DNA of 64,000 bases from Micromonospora tulbaghiae. Lineage in GTDB: Bacteria > Actinomycetota > Actinomycetes > Mycobacteriales > Micromonosporaceae. Of the stretch, positions 1 through 8,133 are shown in pieces. The stretch's first letter is position 1, and the number at the start of each line of letters is the position of its first letter. A model generated the notes under the pieces. It saw only the letters and a program-made list of their open reading frames with translations, made no database searches and had not been told where the DNA came from. The translations under genes were made by a program, and so were the position numbers. The stretch spans positions 939,860 to 1,003,859 of the forward strand of contig NZ_FMCQ01000001.1 in assembly GCF_900091605.1 (NCBI RefSeq), written 5' to 3'.

Positions 1-501
1 CAGCTTCGGGTCGTACCCCCGGATGGAGAACTCGCCCGCCAGGATGTGCTCCACCTGGTGCGCCACGTCGTTCATCACGCTGCTGAAGTTGCCCGTCGCC
101 GACATCAGCGGCGACTCCCGGACCAGCACCCGGAACCCGCTGGTCTCCTCCTCGATGTAGGTCAGCAGCGTCAGCGCGGCCTGCTCCAGCAGCTCCCGCG
201 GGTTTCCCGCGGTCAACGCCGTGGTGATCCGGTCCAGCAGGGCGCGGACCTCCCGGTCCACCACCACCGCGTAGAGCCCCTCCTTGCCACCGAAGTGCTC
301 GTAGACCACCGGCTTGGAGACCTTGGCGCGCGCCGCCACCTCCTCGATCGAGGTCGCGTCGAAACCGCGCTCGGCGAAGATCTGCCGGGCGATCGAGATC
401 AGCTGCTCGCGCCGCTGCGTCGCGGACATCCGCACCCGGGAGGGCTTCGCCGCCGGCGCGGGCCGCCGACGGGCGCGTTCGCTGCCGGAAACGTCGGTCA
501 C
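1..501 (-). CDS. TetR family transcriptional regulator (3' end beyond window)
   Basis: The minus-strand frame opens at a GTG (499-501) and runs 167 codons without a stop to the window edge, so the C-terminus is missing. Residues about 25-70 form a TetR-type helix-turn-helix: RRRPAP-rich basic arm, RREQLISIARQIFAERGF, then SIEEVAARAKVSKPVVYEHF and GGKEGLY, which match the recognition helix and the start of helix 4 of the family. The upstream ATG at 508 is closed by a stop after three codons. The gene is divergent from the helix-turn-helix gene at 574, with about 70 bp between. The ligand is unknown. Confidence 0.9.
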   Translation of the reverse strand, partial: MTDVSGSERARRRPAPAAKPSRVRMSATQRREQLISIARQIFAERGFDATSIEEVAARAKVSKPVVYEHFGGKEGLYAVVVDREVRALLDRITTALTAGNPRELLEQAALTLLTYIEEETSGFRVLVRESPLMSATGNFSSVMNDVAHQVEHILAGEFSIRGYDPKL

Positions 502-573
502 CCGTCCATCCTGCCAGGCGCGACGCTCGCGGTCAGACCGGCCGCTGTCGTACGCGCGTTCTAATGTGTGCCC

Positions 574-1422
574 GTGACCGACCCCCTCGCCGCCCAGGCG
601 CGGCGCCTACGTGTGGACGAGCAGCTCTCCGTCGCCGAGATCCGGGCTCGCCTGGGCATCGGCCGCGACCGGGTGTACGCGCTGCTGCGCGGCATCCCGC
701 CGCCGGAGTGGACCCGCCGGCCGCGAGCCCGGGACGACGCCCGTGTCGAGGCCCTGCGGCTGCGCGCGGCGGGCCGGTCGGTCAACGAGATCGCGGCGCG
801 CCTCGGGGTGGCGAAGTCGACCGCCTACCAGTGGGTGCGGCACCTGCCGCTGGACCCGGACGATGAGACGGCCGAGCGGCGCCGCGAGCACTCGAAGGCG
901 ATGACGGAGGCGCGCTGGAGCGCGTACCGGGAGGCGCGGGACGCCGCCCAGGCCGCGGAGCAGGCCCGCGCCGCCGGTGTGGTCGGCGGTCTCGGCGAGC
1001 GGGATCTGCTGATGCTGGGCGCCGCGATCTACTGGTGTGAGGGAGCCAAGTCCAAGCCCTGGCGGCCCCAGGGCCGGTTGGAGTTCGTCAACAGCGATCC
1101 CGGGCTGCTCGCCCTGTTCCTCGCGTTCCTGGCCTCCTGCGGGATCGAACGCGACGTGCCGGCCTATCGGCTCCTGATCCACGAGTCCGCCGATGTCCCT
1201 GCGGCGGAACGCTGGTGGGTGGAACGGCTGGCCCTTCCGCCGGAGCGGTTCGGCCGGGCGACCCTCAAACGGCACAACCCGGCGACGGTACGGCGGAACA
1301 ACGGCGCGGACTACCGCGGCTGTTTGGTGATCACCGTTCCGCGCAGCCGGTGGCTCTACTGGCGCATCGAGGGCGTGATGGCCGGGGTCGGGCGCGCGGT
1401 GGGACAGGAGCGAGATGGGTGA
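574..1422 (+). CDS. Helix-turn-helix protein with LAGLIDADG-like C-terminal domain
   Basis: About 282 residues. The N-terminal third has two tandem helix-turn-helix-like segments (LSVAEIRARLGIGRDRVYALL and, about 40 residues on, SVNEIAARLGVAKSTAYQWV). The C-terminal half (GAAIYWCEGAKSKPW, RLEFVNSDPGLLALFLAFL, YRGCLVITVPRS) resembles actinobacterial proteins with a homing-endonuclease-like LAGLIDADG fold; this is a family resemblance from memory and catalytic activity is not shown. Start: GTG 574 lies 6 nt after a TANNNT box (TAATGT 562-567), as in leaderless genes elsewhere in the window; GTG 568 in the same frame is the alternative. No Shine-Dalgarno sequence is visible. The function is unknown; DNA binding is inferred. 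Confidence 0.75.
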   Translation: MTDPLAAQARRLRVDEQLSVAEIRARLGIGRDRVYALLRGIPPPEWTRRPRARDDARVEALRLRAAGRSVNEIAARLGVAKSTAYQWVRHLPLDPDDETAERRREHSKAMTEARWSAYREARDAAQAAEQARAAGVVGGLGERDLLMLGAAIYWCEGAKSKPWRPQGRLEFVNSDPGLLALFLAFLASCGIERDVPAYRLLIHESADVPAAERWWVERLALPPERFGRATLKRHNPATVRRNNGADYRGCLVITVPRSRWLYWRIEGVMAGVGRAVGQERDG

Positions 1423-1826
1423 TCAGCCGGATGCCACCGGCGGCCGCAGTCGGCGTGGGGCGCTGCGGGGCGCCGCAAATCGGCTGCGCGAGGAGGGCTG
1501 GCACGAAGAGCAAACCGGGCAACCCCCGTTACGACCTGACGTTCACCAACAGCGACATCCGCCTGGTGGAACTGTTCGTCCGCTTCGTCGAGACGACAGG
1601 GCGAAGCCGCCATGAGCTGAGATATCGCGTGGCCATCCACGAAGACGTTGAAGAGACACCACCCCCGGACCACGCGGACCGACGTCGGGGTGGAGTACCG
1701 GGATGTCTCGTCGTGAGAGTGCCGCGCTCGCGCGACCTGTACCTGTGGATGACCGGCGCGGTGGAGGGCATGGTCGCGGCGTCTGCCCCCGATCCGAGAC
1801 CTCCGGAGGCGGACGGCACCCGCTAA
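1415..1826 (+). pseudogene. Frameshifted copy of the preceding HTH/LAGLIDADG-like gene
   Basis: The translated segment GTKSKPGNPRYDLTFTNSD, then RYRVAIHEDVE, then GCLVVRVPRSRDLYLW aligns in order with AKSKPW, LEFVNSD, YRLLIHESAD and GCLVITVPRSRWLYW of the adjacent intact gene. The matching parts are in different frames: the upstream GAANRLREEG piece joins TKSKP only after a shift near 1500, and a VGVEYRG piece near 1690 joins CLVVRV only after another shift. The N-terminal helix-turn-helix part and much of the middle are missing. This looks like a decayed tandem duplicate. An intact short gene from ATG 1431 to TAA 1826 is the alternative but would break the family alignment. Confidence 0.65.
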
Positions 1827-1841
1827 GCTGTCTGCGTCCCT

Positions 1842-1913
1842 TCGGCCGTGGTGTAACTGGCAACACCCAAGATTTTGGTTCTTGTGTTTCAGGTTCGAAT
1901 CCTGGCGGCCGAG
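1842..1913 (+). tRNA. tRNA-Gln, anticodon TTG
   Basis: A complete cloverleaf can be folded by eye. The acceptor stem TCGGCCG (1842-1848) pairs with CGGCCGA (1906-1912), with discriminator G at 1913. The D stem is GTGT/ACAC and the anticodon stem CAAGA/TCTTG (1868-1872 with 1880-1884). The loop TTTTGGT carries anticodon TTG at 1875-1877, and the T arm is TCAGG TTCGAAT CCTGG. The 3' CCA is not fully encoded (GCA follows). UUG reads glutamine codons CAA and CAG. Confidence 0.97.
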
Positions 1914-2017
1914 CAAATCCAGGTATAGGTGCCCTTCTTGGGGTACGCGGCAACCTGCGGGCTGCTCTGGTTAGCATGACCGCGAGACTGTCGCCGTCCC
2001 GACGGGAGAGCCACGTC

Positions 2018-3481
2018 GTGTCCCAGCCCCACCTCCGCACCGTTGTCGTGCTCGCCGCCGGTGAGGGCAAGCGGATGAAGTCGTCCCTGCCCAAGGTTCT
2101 GCACCCGCTGCTCGGCCGTACCCTGCTCGGTCACGTCCTCGCCGCGGCCGGCCCGCTGGGCGCGGACCGCACAGTGGTCGTGGTCGGCCACGGCGCCGAC
2201 CAGGTCCGGGAGCACCTGTCCGAGGTCGCCCCCGGCGCCACTCCGGTGCTCCAGGAGCGCCAGCTCGGCACCGGGCACGCGGTCCGCATCGCGCTGGACG
2301 CGGTGCCGGACGCCTCCGGCACCGTCGTGGTGATCAACGGGGACGTGCCGCTGCTGCGGCCGGAGACGGTCCAGGCGCTCGTCGAGGCGCACGAGGAGGC
2401 CGCCGCGGCGGCTACGGTGCTCGCCGCCGAGGTGCCGGACCCGACCGGCCTGGGCCGGATCGTGCGGGACGTGCAAGGACAGCTGGAGCAGATTGTCGAG
2501 GAGCGCGACGCCACCCCCCAGCAGCGCGCGCTGCGCGAGATCAACGCGGGCATCTACGCGTTCGACGCGGCTCGCCTGCGGGAGGCGCTGGGCAAGCTCT
2601 CCACCGACAACGACCAGGGCGAGGAGTACCTGACCGACGTCTTCGCGTTGCTGCGCGACGCGGGGGAGCCGGTGGCTGTGCACTGCGCCGCCGACCACGT
2701 GGAGACGCTCGGCTGCAACGACCGGGTCGAGCTGGCCGCGCTGCGCGGGCTGCTGCGCGACCGGGTGAACGAGAGCTGGATGCGTACCGGGGTCAGCATC
2801 CTCGACCCCCACACCACCTGGATCGACGTGACGGTGACCGTCGAGCGGGACGCGGTGATCGACCAGAACACGCAGCTCCAGGGCGCCACGACGGTCGGCG
2901 AGGGCGCGCTCGTCGGCCCCGACACCACGCTCGTCGACACGGTGGTGGGCGCGGGCGCGAGCATCGTGCGCAGCCACGCGCTCGGCGCCGAGGTGGGCCC
3001 GCAGGCGAGCGTCGGCCCGTACGCGTACCTGCGGCCGGAGTCGCGGCTGGGCCGCAAGGCGAAGGTCGGCACGTTCGTGGAGACCAAGAAGGCGTCGATC
3101 GGTGACGGGTCGAAGGTGCCGCACCTGTCGTACGTGGGCGACGCGACGATCGGCGAGCACAGCAACATCGGCGCGGCGACCGTCTTCGTCAACTACGACG
3201 GGGTACGCAAGCACCACACCACCATCGGCAGTCACGCGCGTACCGGAGCGGACAACATGTTCGTGGCGCCGGTGCGGGTGGGCGACGGCGCGTACACCGC
3301 TGCGGGTTCCGTGATCACCGGTGACGTGCCGCCGGGCGCGATGGCGGTGGCGCGTGGTCAGCAGCGCAACGTGGAGGGCTGGGTGCTGCGCAAGCGGGCC
3401 GGCACGGACGCCGCGGAGGCGGCGCGGCGGGCCGGTGAGGGTGCGTCGGACACGGGCGGCGCCGCAAGCGAAGGTGACTGA
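2018..3481 (+). CDS. glmU: Bifunctional GlcNAc-1-phosphate uridyltransferase / glucosamine-1-phosphate acetyltransferase
   Basis: A 487-residue cytoplasmic enzyme that acetylates glucosamine-1-phosphate and then makes UDP-GlcNAc for peptidoglycan. The N-terminal half has the pyrophosphorylase loop LAAGEGKRMKSSLPK (about 11-25), the INGDVPLL metal-binding region and the NAGIYAFD region. From about residue 250 a left-handed beta-helix of hexapeptide repeats follows, with the acetyltransferase-site stretch VGDATIGEHSNIGAATVFVN. Start GTG 2018 has GGGAG at 2004-2008; an in-frame ATG at 1976 would add 14 residues unlike the family. The tail after LRKRAG is alanine/glycine-rich and poorly conserved. 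prs follows 115 bp downstream, a pairing common in actinobacteria. Confidence 0.97.
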   Translation: MSQPHLRTVVVLAAGEGKRMKSSLPKVLHPLLGRTLLGHVLAAAGPLGADRTVVVVGHGADQVREHLSEVAPGATPVLQERQLGTGHAVRIALDAVPDASGTVVVINGDVPLLRPETVQALVEAHEEAAAAATVLAAEVPDPTGLGRIVRDVQGQLEQIVEERDATPQQRALREINAGIYAFDAARLREALGKLSTDNDQGEEYLTDVFALLRDAGEPVAVHCAADHVETLGCNDRVELAALRGLLRDRVNESWMRTGVSILDPHTTWIDVTVTVERDAVIDQNTQLQGATTVGEGALVGPDTTLVDTVVGAGASIVRSHALGAEVGPQASVGPYAYLRPESRLGRKAKVGTFVETKKASIGDGSKVPHLSYVGDATIGEHSNIGAATVFVNYDGVRKHHTTIGSHARTGADNMFVAPVRVGDGAYTAAGSVITGDVPPGAMAVARGQQRNVEGWVLRKRAGTDAAEAARRAGEGASDTGGAASEGD

Positions 3482-3596
3482 CTCCACGGCGATCGCCGGG
3501 CCGTGGGTGGATCGCTGAACCGGGGGCATACTGCAACCGAACAGTCCCCGGCCCACCGCCGCCGGGCACCACCGACATACGGGAGCAGACGGGCCC

Positions 3597-4577
3597 ATGG
3601 GCAGCATCGTCGCCGAGAACCGCAAGAGCCTGATGCTCTTCTCCGGGAGGGGTTTTCCGGAGCTGGCCAAGGAGATCGGTGAGGTGCTCGGCGTCGCGCC
3701 GACGCCGGCCGACGCGTACGACTTCGCCAACGGCGAGATCTTCGTCCGGTACAAGGACTCGGTCCGTGGTTCGGACGCCTTCGTGGTGCAGTCCGTGACA
3801 CACGGCGTGAACACCTGGGTCATGGAGACCCTGATCATGGTCGACGCGCTGAAGCGTGGTTCGGCCAAGCGGATCACAGTGGTGTTGCCGTTCTACCCGT
3901 ACGCGCGGCAGGACAAGAAGCACCGCGGCCGGGAGCCGATCTCGGCGCGGCTGATCGCCGACCTGCTCAAGACGGCGGGTGCGAACCGGATCCTGACCGT
4001 GGACCTGCACACCGCGCAGATCCAGGGCTTCTTCGACGGCCCGGTGGACCACCTGTTCGCGATGGACGTGCTGGCCGAGTACGTGGAGCACAAGTACGCG
4101 GGCCGGCCGATGACGGTGGTCGCGCCGGACTCTGGCCGGGTACGTGTGGCCGAGCGGTGGACGGACCGGCTGGGCGGTTGCCCGCTGGCGTTCATCCACA
4201 AGACCCGCGATCCGCTCAAGCCGAACCAGGTGGTGGCGAACCGGGTGGTCGGTGAGGTCGAGGGCCGGGTGTGCCTGATCGTGGACGACATGATCGACAC
4301 CGGCGGCACGATCACCAAGGCGGCTGACATCCTCAAGGAGCAGGGCGCGGCGGAGATCGTGGTCGCCTCGACCCACGCGCTGCTGTCCGACCCGGCGACG
4401 GAGCGGCTGAAGAACAGCCCGATCAGCGAGGTCGTGGTGACGAACACGCTGCCGCTGCCGTCGGAGAAGCAACTGGACAAGCTGACCGTGCTGTCGATCG
4501 CCCCGCTGCTGGCCCGGGCGATCCGGGAGGTCTTCGACGACGGGTCGGTGACCACCCTGTTCGGTGGCCTGAGCTGA
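3597..4577 (+). CDS. prs: Ribose-phosphate pyrophosphokinase (PRPP synthetase)
   Basis: The 326-residue protein makes PRPP from ribose-5-phosphate and ATP for nucleotide, histidine and tryptophan synthesis, and length matches class I enzymes. Visible motifs are NRKSLMLFSGRGFPELAKEI at the start, DLHTAQIQGFFDGPVDHL in the catalytic region, and the PRPP-binding loop CLIVDDMIDTGGTITKAA near residue 225. The ATG at 3597 is preceded by a purine-rich ACGGGAGCAG. It follows glmU in the same direction and supplies PRPP to salvage enzymes such as upp (61.9 kb). A GC-rich hairpin follows the stop. Confidence 0.97.
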   Translation: MGSIVAENRKSLMLFSGRGFPELAKEIGEVLGVAPTPADAYDFANGEIFVRYKDSVRGSDAFVVQSVTHGVNTWVMETLIMVDALKRGSAKRITVVLPFYPYARQDKKHRGREPISARLIADLLKTAGANRILTVDLHTAQIQGFFDGPVDHLFAMDVLAEYVEHKYAGRPMTVVAPDSGRVRVAERWTDRLGGCPLAFIHKTRDPLKPNQVVANRVVGEVEGRVCLIVDDMIDTGGTITKAADILKEQGAAEIVVASTHALLSDPATERLKNSPISEVVVTNTLPLPSEKQLDKLTVLSIAPLLARAIREVFDDGSVTTLFGGLS

Positions 4578-4589
4578 GCACGCCGGTCC

Positions 4590-4615
4590 GGTCGCCGGGG
4601 AGTTCTCCGGCGACC
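4590..4615 (+). terminator. Hairpin after prs
   Basis: A perfect 9-bp inverted repeat GGTCGCCGG / CCGGCGACC begins 12 bp after the prs stop, with an 8-nt loop. It has no T tract, as is usual for terminator-like hairpins in high-GC actinobacteria. It may separate prs from the rplY transcript. Confidence 0.5.
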
Positions 4616-4686
4616 GGGCCGATGCCCTGCGGAACCGGCCCGGCGGTGATAACGGGGGACTGCCGGAGAGCCGGGAATTCCCTCGG

Positions 4687-4865
4687 GTAGACTGGTGCGG
4701 TTGCCACGGCGAGGGTGCCCGGCGGGCTGCTGACAAGCACCGCACGGAGGCGCCGTCATCGACGCGGTGCTCCGGGCGGTCGTTCATGACCCTAGCCCCA
4801 GCGAGCCCCTCGCCCCAGCACCGCCAGACGACAAGCCGCCGCAGCGAAGCATCAGGAGTTTCCCC
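4687..4865 (+). promoter_or_regulatory. Promoter and long structured leader of rplY
   Basis: A TANNNT box (TAGACT 4687-4692) would place transcription start near 4699, leaving about 165 nt before the rplY start codon. The leader contains a 7-bp inverted repeat GTGCGGT (4695-4701) / ACCGCAC (4739-4745) enclosing the smaller hairpin GCCCGGCGGGC. AGGAG at 4854-4858 is the ribosome-binding site for GTG 4866. An open frame runs through the leader from 4767 but its translation is unlike L25. Ribosomal-protein leaders often carry autoregulatory structures; that role here is inferred. Confidence 0.45.
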
Positions 4866-5561
4866 GTGTCCGAGGTAAAGATCAGCGCCGAGCCCCGTAC
4901 CGAGTTCGGCAAGGGTGGTGCCCGTCGTACCCGCCGGGCCGGCAAGGTGCCCGCCGTGCTGTACGGCCACGGCGAGAAGCCCAAGCACATCGCGCTCCCG
5001 TCGCGGGAGTTCGCCGCCGCGATCCGTAAGGGCGGTGCGAACCAGCTCTTCGCGATCGAGGTCAGCGACGGCACCCAGGTGCTGGCGCTGCCGAAGGCGA
5101 TCCAGCGTGACCCGATCAAGGACACCTTCGAGCACGTGGACCTGCTGCTGGTCCGCCGGGGCGAGAAGGTCACCGTCGAGGTTCCGGTCCAGCTGACCGG
5201 TGAGGCCGCGAAGGACACCCTGATCGTGCACGACCACGACACGCTGTCGGTGACCGCCGACGCGACCAAGGTGCCGGACCACCTGGAGGCGTCGATCGAG
5301 GGCGCCGAGCCGGGCACCACGATCACCGCTGCCGACGTCGAGCTGCCGTCCGGCGTCGAGCTGGCCACCGACGAGGAGACCGCTGTCGCCTCGGTGACCG
5401 CCGCTCCGACCGCCGAGCAGCTCGAGGCCACCCTCCCCGAGGTCGAGGAGGCCGCCGAGGAGGCCGAGGCCGAGGTCGGCGAGGAGACCGCCGAGGGTGC
5501 CGAGGGCGCTCCGGCCGCCGAGGGCGAGGAGGCCCCGGCCGAGGCGAAGACCGAGGCCTGA
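4866..5561 (+). CDS. rplY: 50S ribosomal protein L25 / general stress protein Ctc
   Basis: A 231-residue protein of the long L25 (TL5/Ctc) type. The N-terminal 5S-rRNA-binding domain begins [20 protein letters not shown] and continues [17 protein letters not shown]. The beta-rich TL5 C-terminal domain follows ([18 protein letters not shown]), and the protein ends in an acidic Glu/Ala tail of about 45 residues, common in actinobacteria. Start GTG 4866 is set by AGGAG at 4854-4858 and by the family N-terminus. pth lies downstream, the usual rplY-pth pairing, with a strong hairpin between. Confidence 0.96.
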   Translation: MSEVKISAEPRTEFGKGGARRTRRAGKVPAVLYGHGEKPKHIALPSREFAAAIRKGGANQLFAIEVSDGTQVLALPKAIQRDPIKDTFEHVDLLLVRRGEKVTVEVPVQLTGEAAKDTLIVHDHDTLSVTADATKVPDHLEASIEGAEPGTTITAADVELPSGVELATDEETAVASVTAAPTAEQLEATLPEVEEAAEEAEAEVGEETAEGAEGAPAAEGEEAPAEAKTEA

Positions 5562-5579
5562 CCGGTCCGCAAGGCTGTG

Positions 5580-5614
5580 CGACAGGCGTCCCCGGTTCCC
5601 GGGGGCGCCTGTCG
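5580..5614 (+). terminator. Hairpin between rplY and pth
   Basis: A 16-bp stem (CGACAGGCGTCCCCGG with CCGGGGGCGCCTGTCG, one G-T pair) and a 3-nt loop sit 18 bp after the rplY stop. It is a strong candidate terminator or attenuator that would lower read-through into pth. Confidence 0.65.
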
Positions 5615-5658
5615 GCGTATCGGGACTGGTCGGGCGAGCGAGCGGGAAGGGGCGTCGG

Positions 5659-6249
5659 GTGACGGACGAGGCGGGGCCGTGGCTGGTGGTCGGCCTGGGC
5701 AACCCCGGCCGGGAGTACGCGAACAACCGGCACAATGTCGGGTTCATGGTGGCGGACCTGCTGGCGGCCCGGGTGGGCGCGAAGTTCGGGCGGCACAAGC
5801 GCGCGATGGCCGAGGCCGCCGAGGGGCGGCTGGGGTTCGGCGGTCCGAAGCTGGTGCTGCTGAAGCCGTTGACGTACATGAACCTCTCCGGTGGTCCGGT
5901 GGCCGGGCTGGCGCAGTTCCACAAGATCCCGCCGGCGCGCGTGATCGCGGTGCACGACGAGCTGGACATCCCGTACGGGCAGGTGCGGGTGAAGTGCGGC
6001 GGCGGCGAGGGCGGGCACAACGGCCTGCGCTCGATGTCGAAGTCGCTCGGCACGAAGGACTACGTACGGGTGCGGTTCGGCATCGGCCGGCCGCCGGGCC
6101 GGCAGGACCCGGCTGACTACGTGCTCTCGGATTTCTCGTCGGCGGAGCGCAAGGAGCTGGAGTTCCTGGTGGACCGCGCGGCGGACGTGGTGGAGTCGGT
6201 GGTTCTCAAGGGCGTGGAGCCGACGCAGAACCTCTACCACGGGGCCTGA
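5659..6249 (+). CDS. pth: Peptidyl-tRNA hydrolase
   Basis: A 196-residue cytosolic enzyme that frees tRNA from stalled peptidyl-tRNA. The sequence shows [19 protein letters not shown], with the catalytic-type His in NRHNVG, then [21 protein letters not shown] and [13 protein letters not shown], all hallmarks of bacterial Pth. GTG 5659 is preceded by GAAGGGG (5646-5652) and gives the usual length, although the frame is open further upstream. It lies between rplY and the sulfate genes. Confidence 0.96.
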   Translation: MTDEAGPWLVVGLGNPGREYANNRHNVGFMVADLLAARVGAKFGRHKRAMAEAAEGRLGFGGPKLVLLKPLTYMNLSGGPVAGLAQFHKIPPARVIAVHDELDIPYGQVRVKCGGGEGGHNGLRSMSKSLGTKDYVRVRFGIGRPPGRQDPADYVLSDFSSAERKELEFLVDRAADVVESVVLKGVEPTQNLYHGA

Positions 6250-6308
6250 CGGGCGGTCGGTAGTCTGCGCCTCGGGTGACGGGAGCGAAGGCGGGTGACG
6301 GGAGCAGC

Positions 6309-7142
6309 ATGGGCAGTCCTCCGATGATCGACGGCGGGTTCGCCCGGTGGCTGGCGTCCCGGGCCGGTCAGGCGCTGACGGCCCTGCGCGCGGAGATGGG
6401 CTTCGCCGACGCGGGCGCGCTCCGGTCGGCCGGTGACAAGGTCTCGCACGACCTGATCCGGACCGAACTGGCGAAGTGGCGGCCGGCGGACGCGGTGCTG
6501 TCGGAGGAGGACGAGGGTTCGCGGCTGGCCCGGACGGCGGAGGCGACCGACGAGGCGCTGTCGCGCCTGACCGCGGACCGGGTCTGGATCGTCGACCCGC
6601 TGGACGGCACCCGCGAGTACGCGGAGGAGGGGCGCGCGGACTGGGCGGTGCACGTGGCGCTCTGGTCGCGTAACGCGTCGACGCCGCACGGTCTGGCGGC
6701 GGGCGCGGTGGCCCTGCCGGCCCAGCACCGGGTGCTCGGCACCGACCACCCGCCGGCGTACCCGCCGATGACTGTGGAGGCGGGCACCGGGGGCGGCGCG
6801 CGGGTCATCCGGTTGGCGGCCAGCCGTAGCCGTCCGCCGGTTTTCCTGACCGACCTGGCAGAGGACGTCGGCGCTCATCTGGTTCCGATGGGCTCGGCGG
6901 GCGCGAAGATCGCCGCCGTGGTCACCGGTGAGGTCGACGCGTACATCCACGCGGGCGGTCAGTACGAGTGGGATTCGGCCGCTCCGGTCGCTGTGGCGAC
7001 GGCCACCGGTCTGCATGCTTCCCGGATCGACGGTTCTGCGCTGGAATACAACGGGGCCGACCCGCGTCTACCGGATCTGCTGGTCTGCCGCAAGGATCTC
7101 GCGAGTCGGTTGCTTGCAGCGTTGCAGCGGCATTCCGGGTAA
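6309..7142 (+). CDS. cysQ: 3'(2'),5'-bisphosphate nucleotidase, CysQ-type (inositol monophosphatase family)
   Basis: About 277 residues. The family's metal-binding motif WIVDPLDGTREY lies near residue 88, LSEEDEG supplies the first metal-site acids, and WDSAAPVAVA near the C-terminus is the last metal ligand region. CysQ removes PAP, the by-product of sulfate assimilation, or can act on PAPS; the position directly upstream of cysD and cysN supports this over inositol phosphatase. Start ATG 6309 has GGGAG at 6299-6303. A leaderless GTG at 6276, 9 nt after TAGTCT (6261-6266), is an in-frame alternative. Confidence 0.88.
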   Translation: MGSPPMIDGGFARWLASRAGQALTALRAEMGFADAGALRSAGDKVSHDLIRTELAKWRPADAVLSEEDEGSRLARTAEATDEALSRLTADRVWIVDPLDGTREYAEEGRADWAVHVALWSRNASTPHGLAAGAVALPAQHRVLGTDHPPAYPPMTVEAGTGGGARVIRLAASRSRPPVFLTDLAEDVGAHLVPMGSAGAKIAAVVTGEVDAYIHAGGQYEWDSAAPVAVATATGLHASRIDGSALEYNGADPRLPDLLVCRKDLASRLLAALQRHSG

Positions 7143-7221
7143 CCTGAGCGTTCTTCTTCACGACTCCGACCTGAAAGGTCTGGAATCCGATGTACGGATC
7201 CGTGCGAATCGAGTTCGTGTC

Positions 7222-8133
7222 ATGACGTCCCCCGCCGCGTACCAGGTGTCGCACCTCGACGCGCTCGAGGCGGAGAGCATCTTCGTGATGCGCGAGGTCG
7301 TCGCCGAGATGGAACGGCCGGTGCTGCTGTTCTCCGGCGGCAAGGACTCGATCGTGATGCTCCGGTTGGCTCAGAAGGCGTTCGCGCCGGCCAACATCCC
7401 CTTCCCGGTGATGCACGTGGACACCGGGCACAACTTCCCCGAGGTGCTCGACTACCGCGACCGGCGGGTGGCCGAGCTGGGCCTTCAGCTCATCGTGGCG
7501 AGCGTGCCGGAGGCGCTGAACAAGGGCCTGGTCCGTGAGTCCGCCGACGGCATGCGCAACCGGATCCAGACGCCGGTGCTGCTGGAGGCGGTGGAGAAGC
7601 ACCGCTTCGACGCGCTGTTCGGCGGCGCCCGCCGCGACGAGGAGAAGGCGCGGGCCAAGGAGCGGGTGTTCAGCTTCCGCGACGAGTTCGGCCAGTGGGA
7701 TCCGAAGAACCAGCGTCCGGAGCTGTGGGCGCTCTACAACGGCCGGCACCACCCGGGCGAGTCGATCCGGGTGTTCCCGCTGTCGAACTGGACCGAGCTG
7801 GACGTCTGGCACTACATCGCGCGGGAGCGGATCCCGCTGCCGTCGATCTACTACGCGCACGAGCGCGAGGTGGTCGAGCGCGACGGCATGCTCTACGCGG
7901 TCAACGAGTTCTTCCGGGCCCGCGCCGGTGAGCAGCCGTTCAAGGCCCAGGTGCGGTATCGGACCGTGGGTGACGCCTCCTGCACCGCGGCGGTCAGCTC
8001 GGACGCCGACACGGTGGAGAAGGTGATCGAGGAGGTGGCCGCCACGCGGATCACCGAGCGCGGCGCGACCCGCGGTGACGACCGGGTCAGCGAGGCCGCC
8101 ATGGAGGACCGCAAGCGAGAGGGCTACTTCTGA
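7222..8133 (+). CDS. cysD: Sulfate adenylyltransferase subunit 2
   Basis: A 303-residue ATP-pyrophosphatase-fold subunit that makes adenosine 5'-phosphosulfate from sulfate and ATP together with CysN. The PP-loop SGGKDSIVML is near residue 34, followed by HVDTGHNFPEVLDYRD, FGGARRDEEKARAKER and SNWTELDVWHYI, all conserved in CysD. The TGA stop overlaps the cysN ATG by one base (8133), implying translational coupling. No strong Shine-Dalgarno sequence precedes ATG 7222; the 79-bp gap to cysQ includes a small inverted repeat GACCT/AGGTC. Confidence 0.96.
   Translation: MTSPAAYQVSHLDALEAESIFVMREVVAEMERPVLLFSGGKDSIVMLRLAQKAFAPANIPFPVMHVDTGHNFPEVLDYRDRRVAELGLQLIVASVPEALNKGLVRESADGMRNRIQTPVLLEAVEKHRFDALFGGARRDEEKARAKERVFSFRDEFGQWDPKNQRPELWALYNGRHHPGESIRVFPLSNWTELDVWHYIARERIPLPSIYYAHEREVVERDGMLYAVNEFFRARAGEQPFKAQVRYRTVGDASCTAAVSSDADTVEKVIEEVAATRITERGATRGDDRVSEAAMEDRKREGYF

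Noticed and set aside
1703..2017. A long N-terminal extension of glmU overlapping the tRNA gene
   Set aside because: It would be encoded by tRNA-Gln and spacer sequence; GlmU family start and ribosome-binding site support GTG 2018.
4767..4865. An upstream start for rplY extending the protein by 33 residues
   Set aside because: The extension does not resemble L25, while GTG 4866 has AGGAG at the right distance and the family N-terminus.
3315..6053. A 912-codon open frame on the minus strand opposite prs, rplY and pth
   Set aside because: It is antisense to three clear genes, has Arg/His/Leu-rich low-complexity composition and no family motif; a by-product of high GC content.
7143..7221. A riboswitch upstream of cysD
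   Set aside because: Only a 5-bp inverted repeat is present in the 79-bp gap; no SAM or other known riboswitch core is recognisable.
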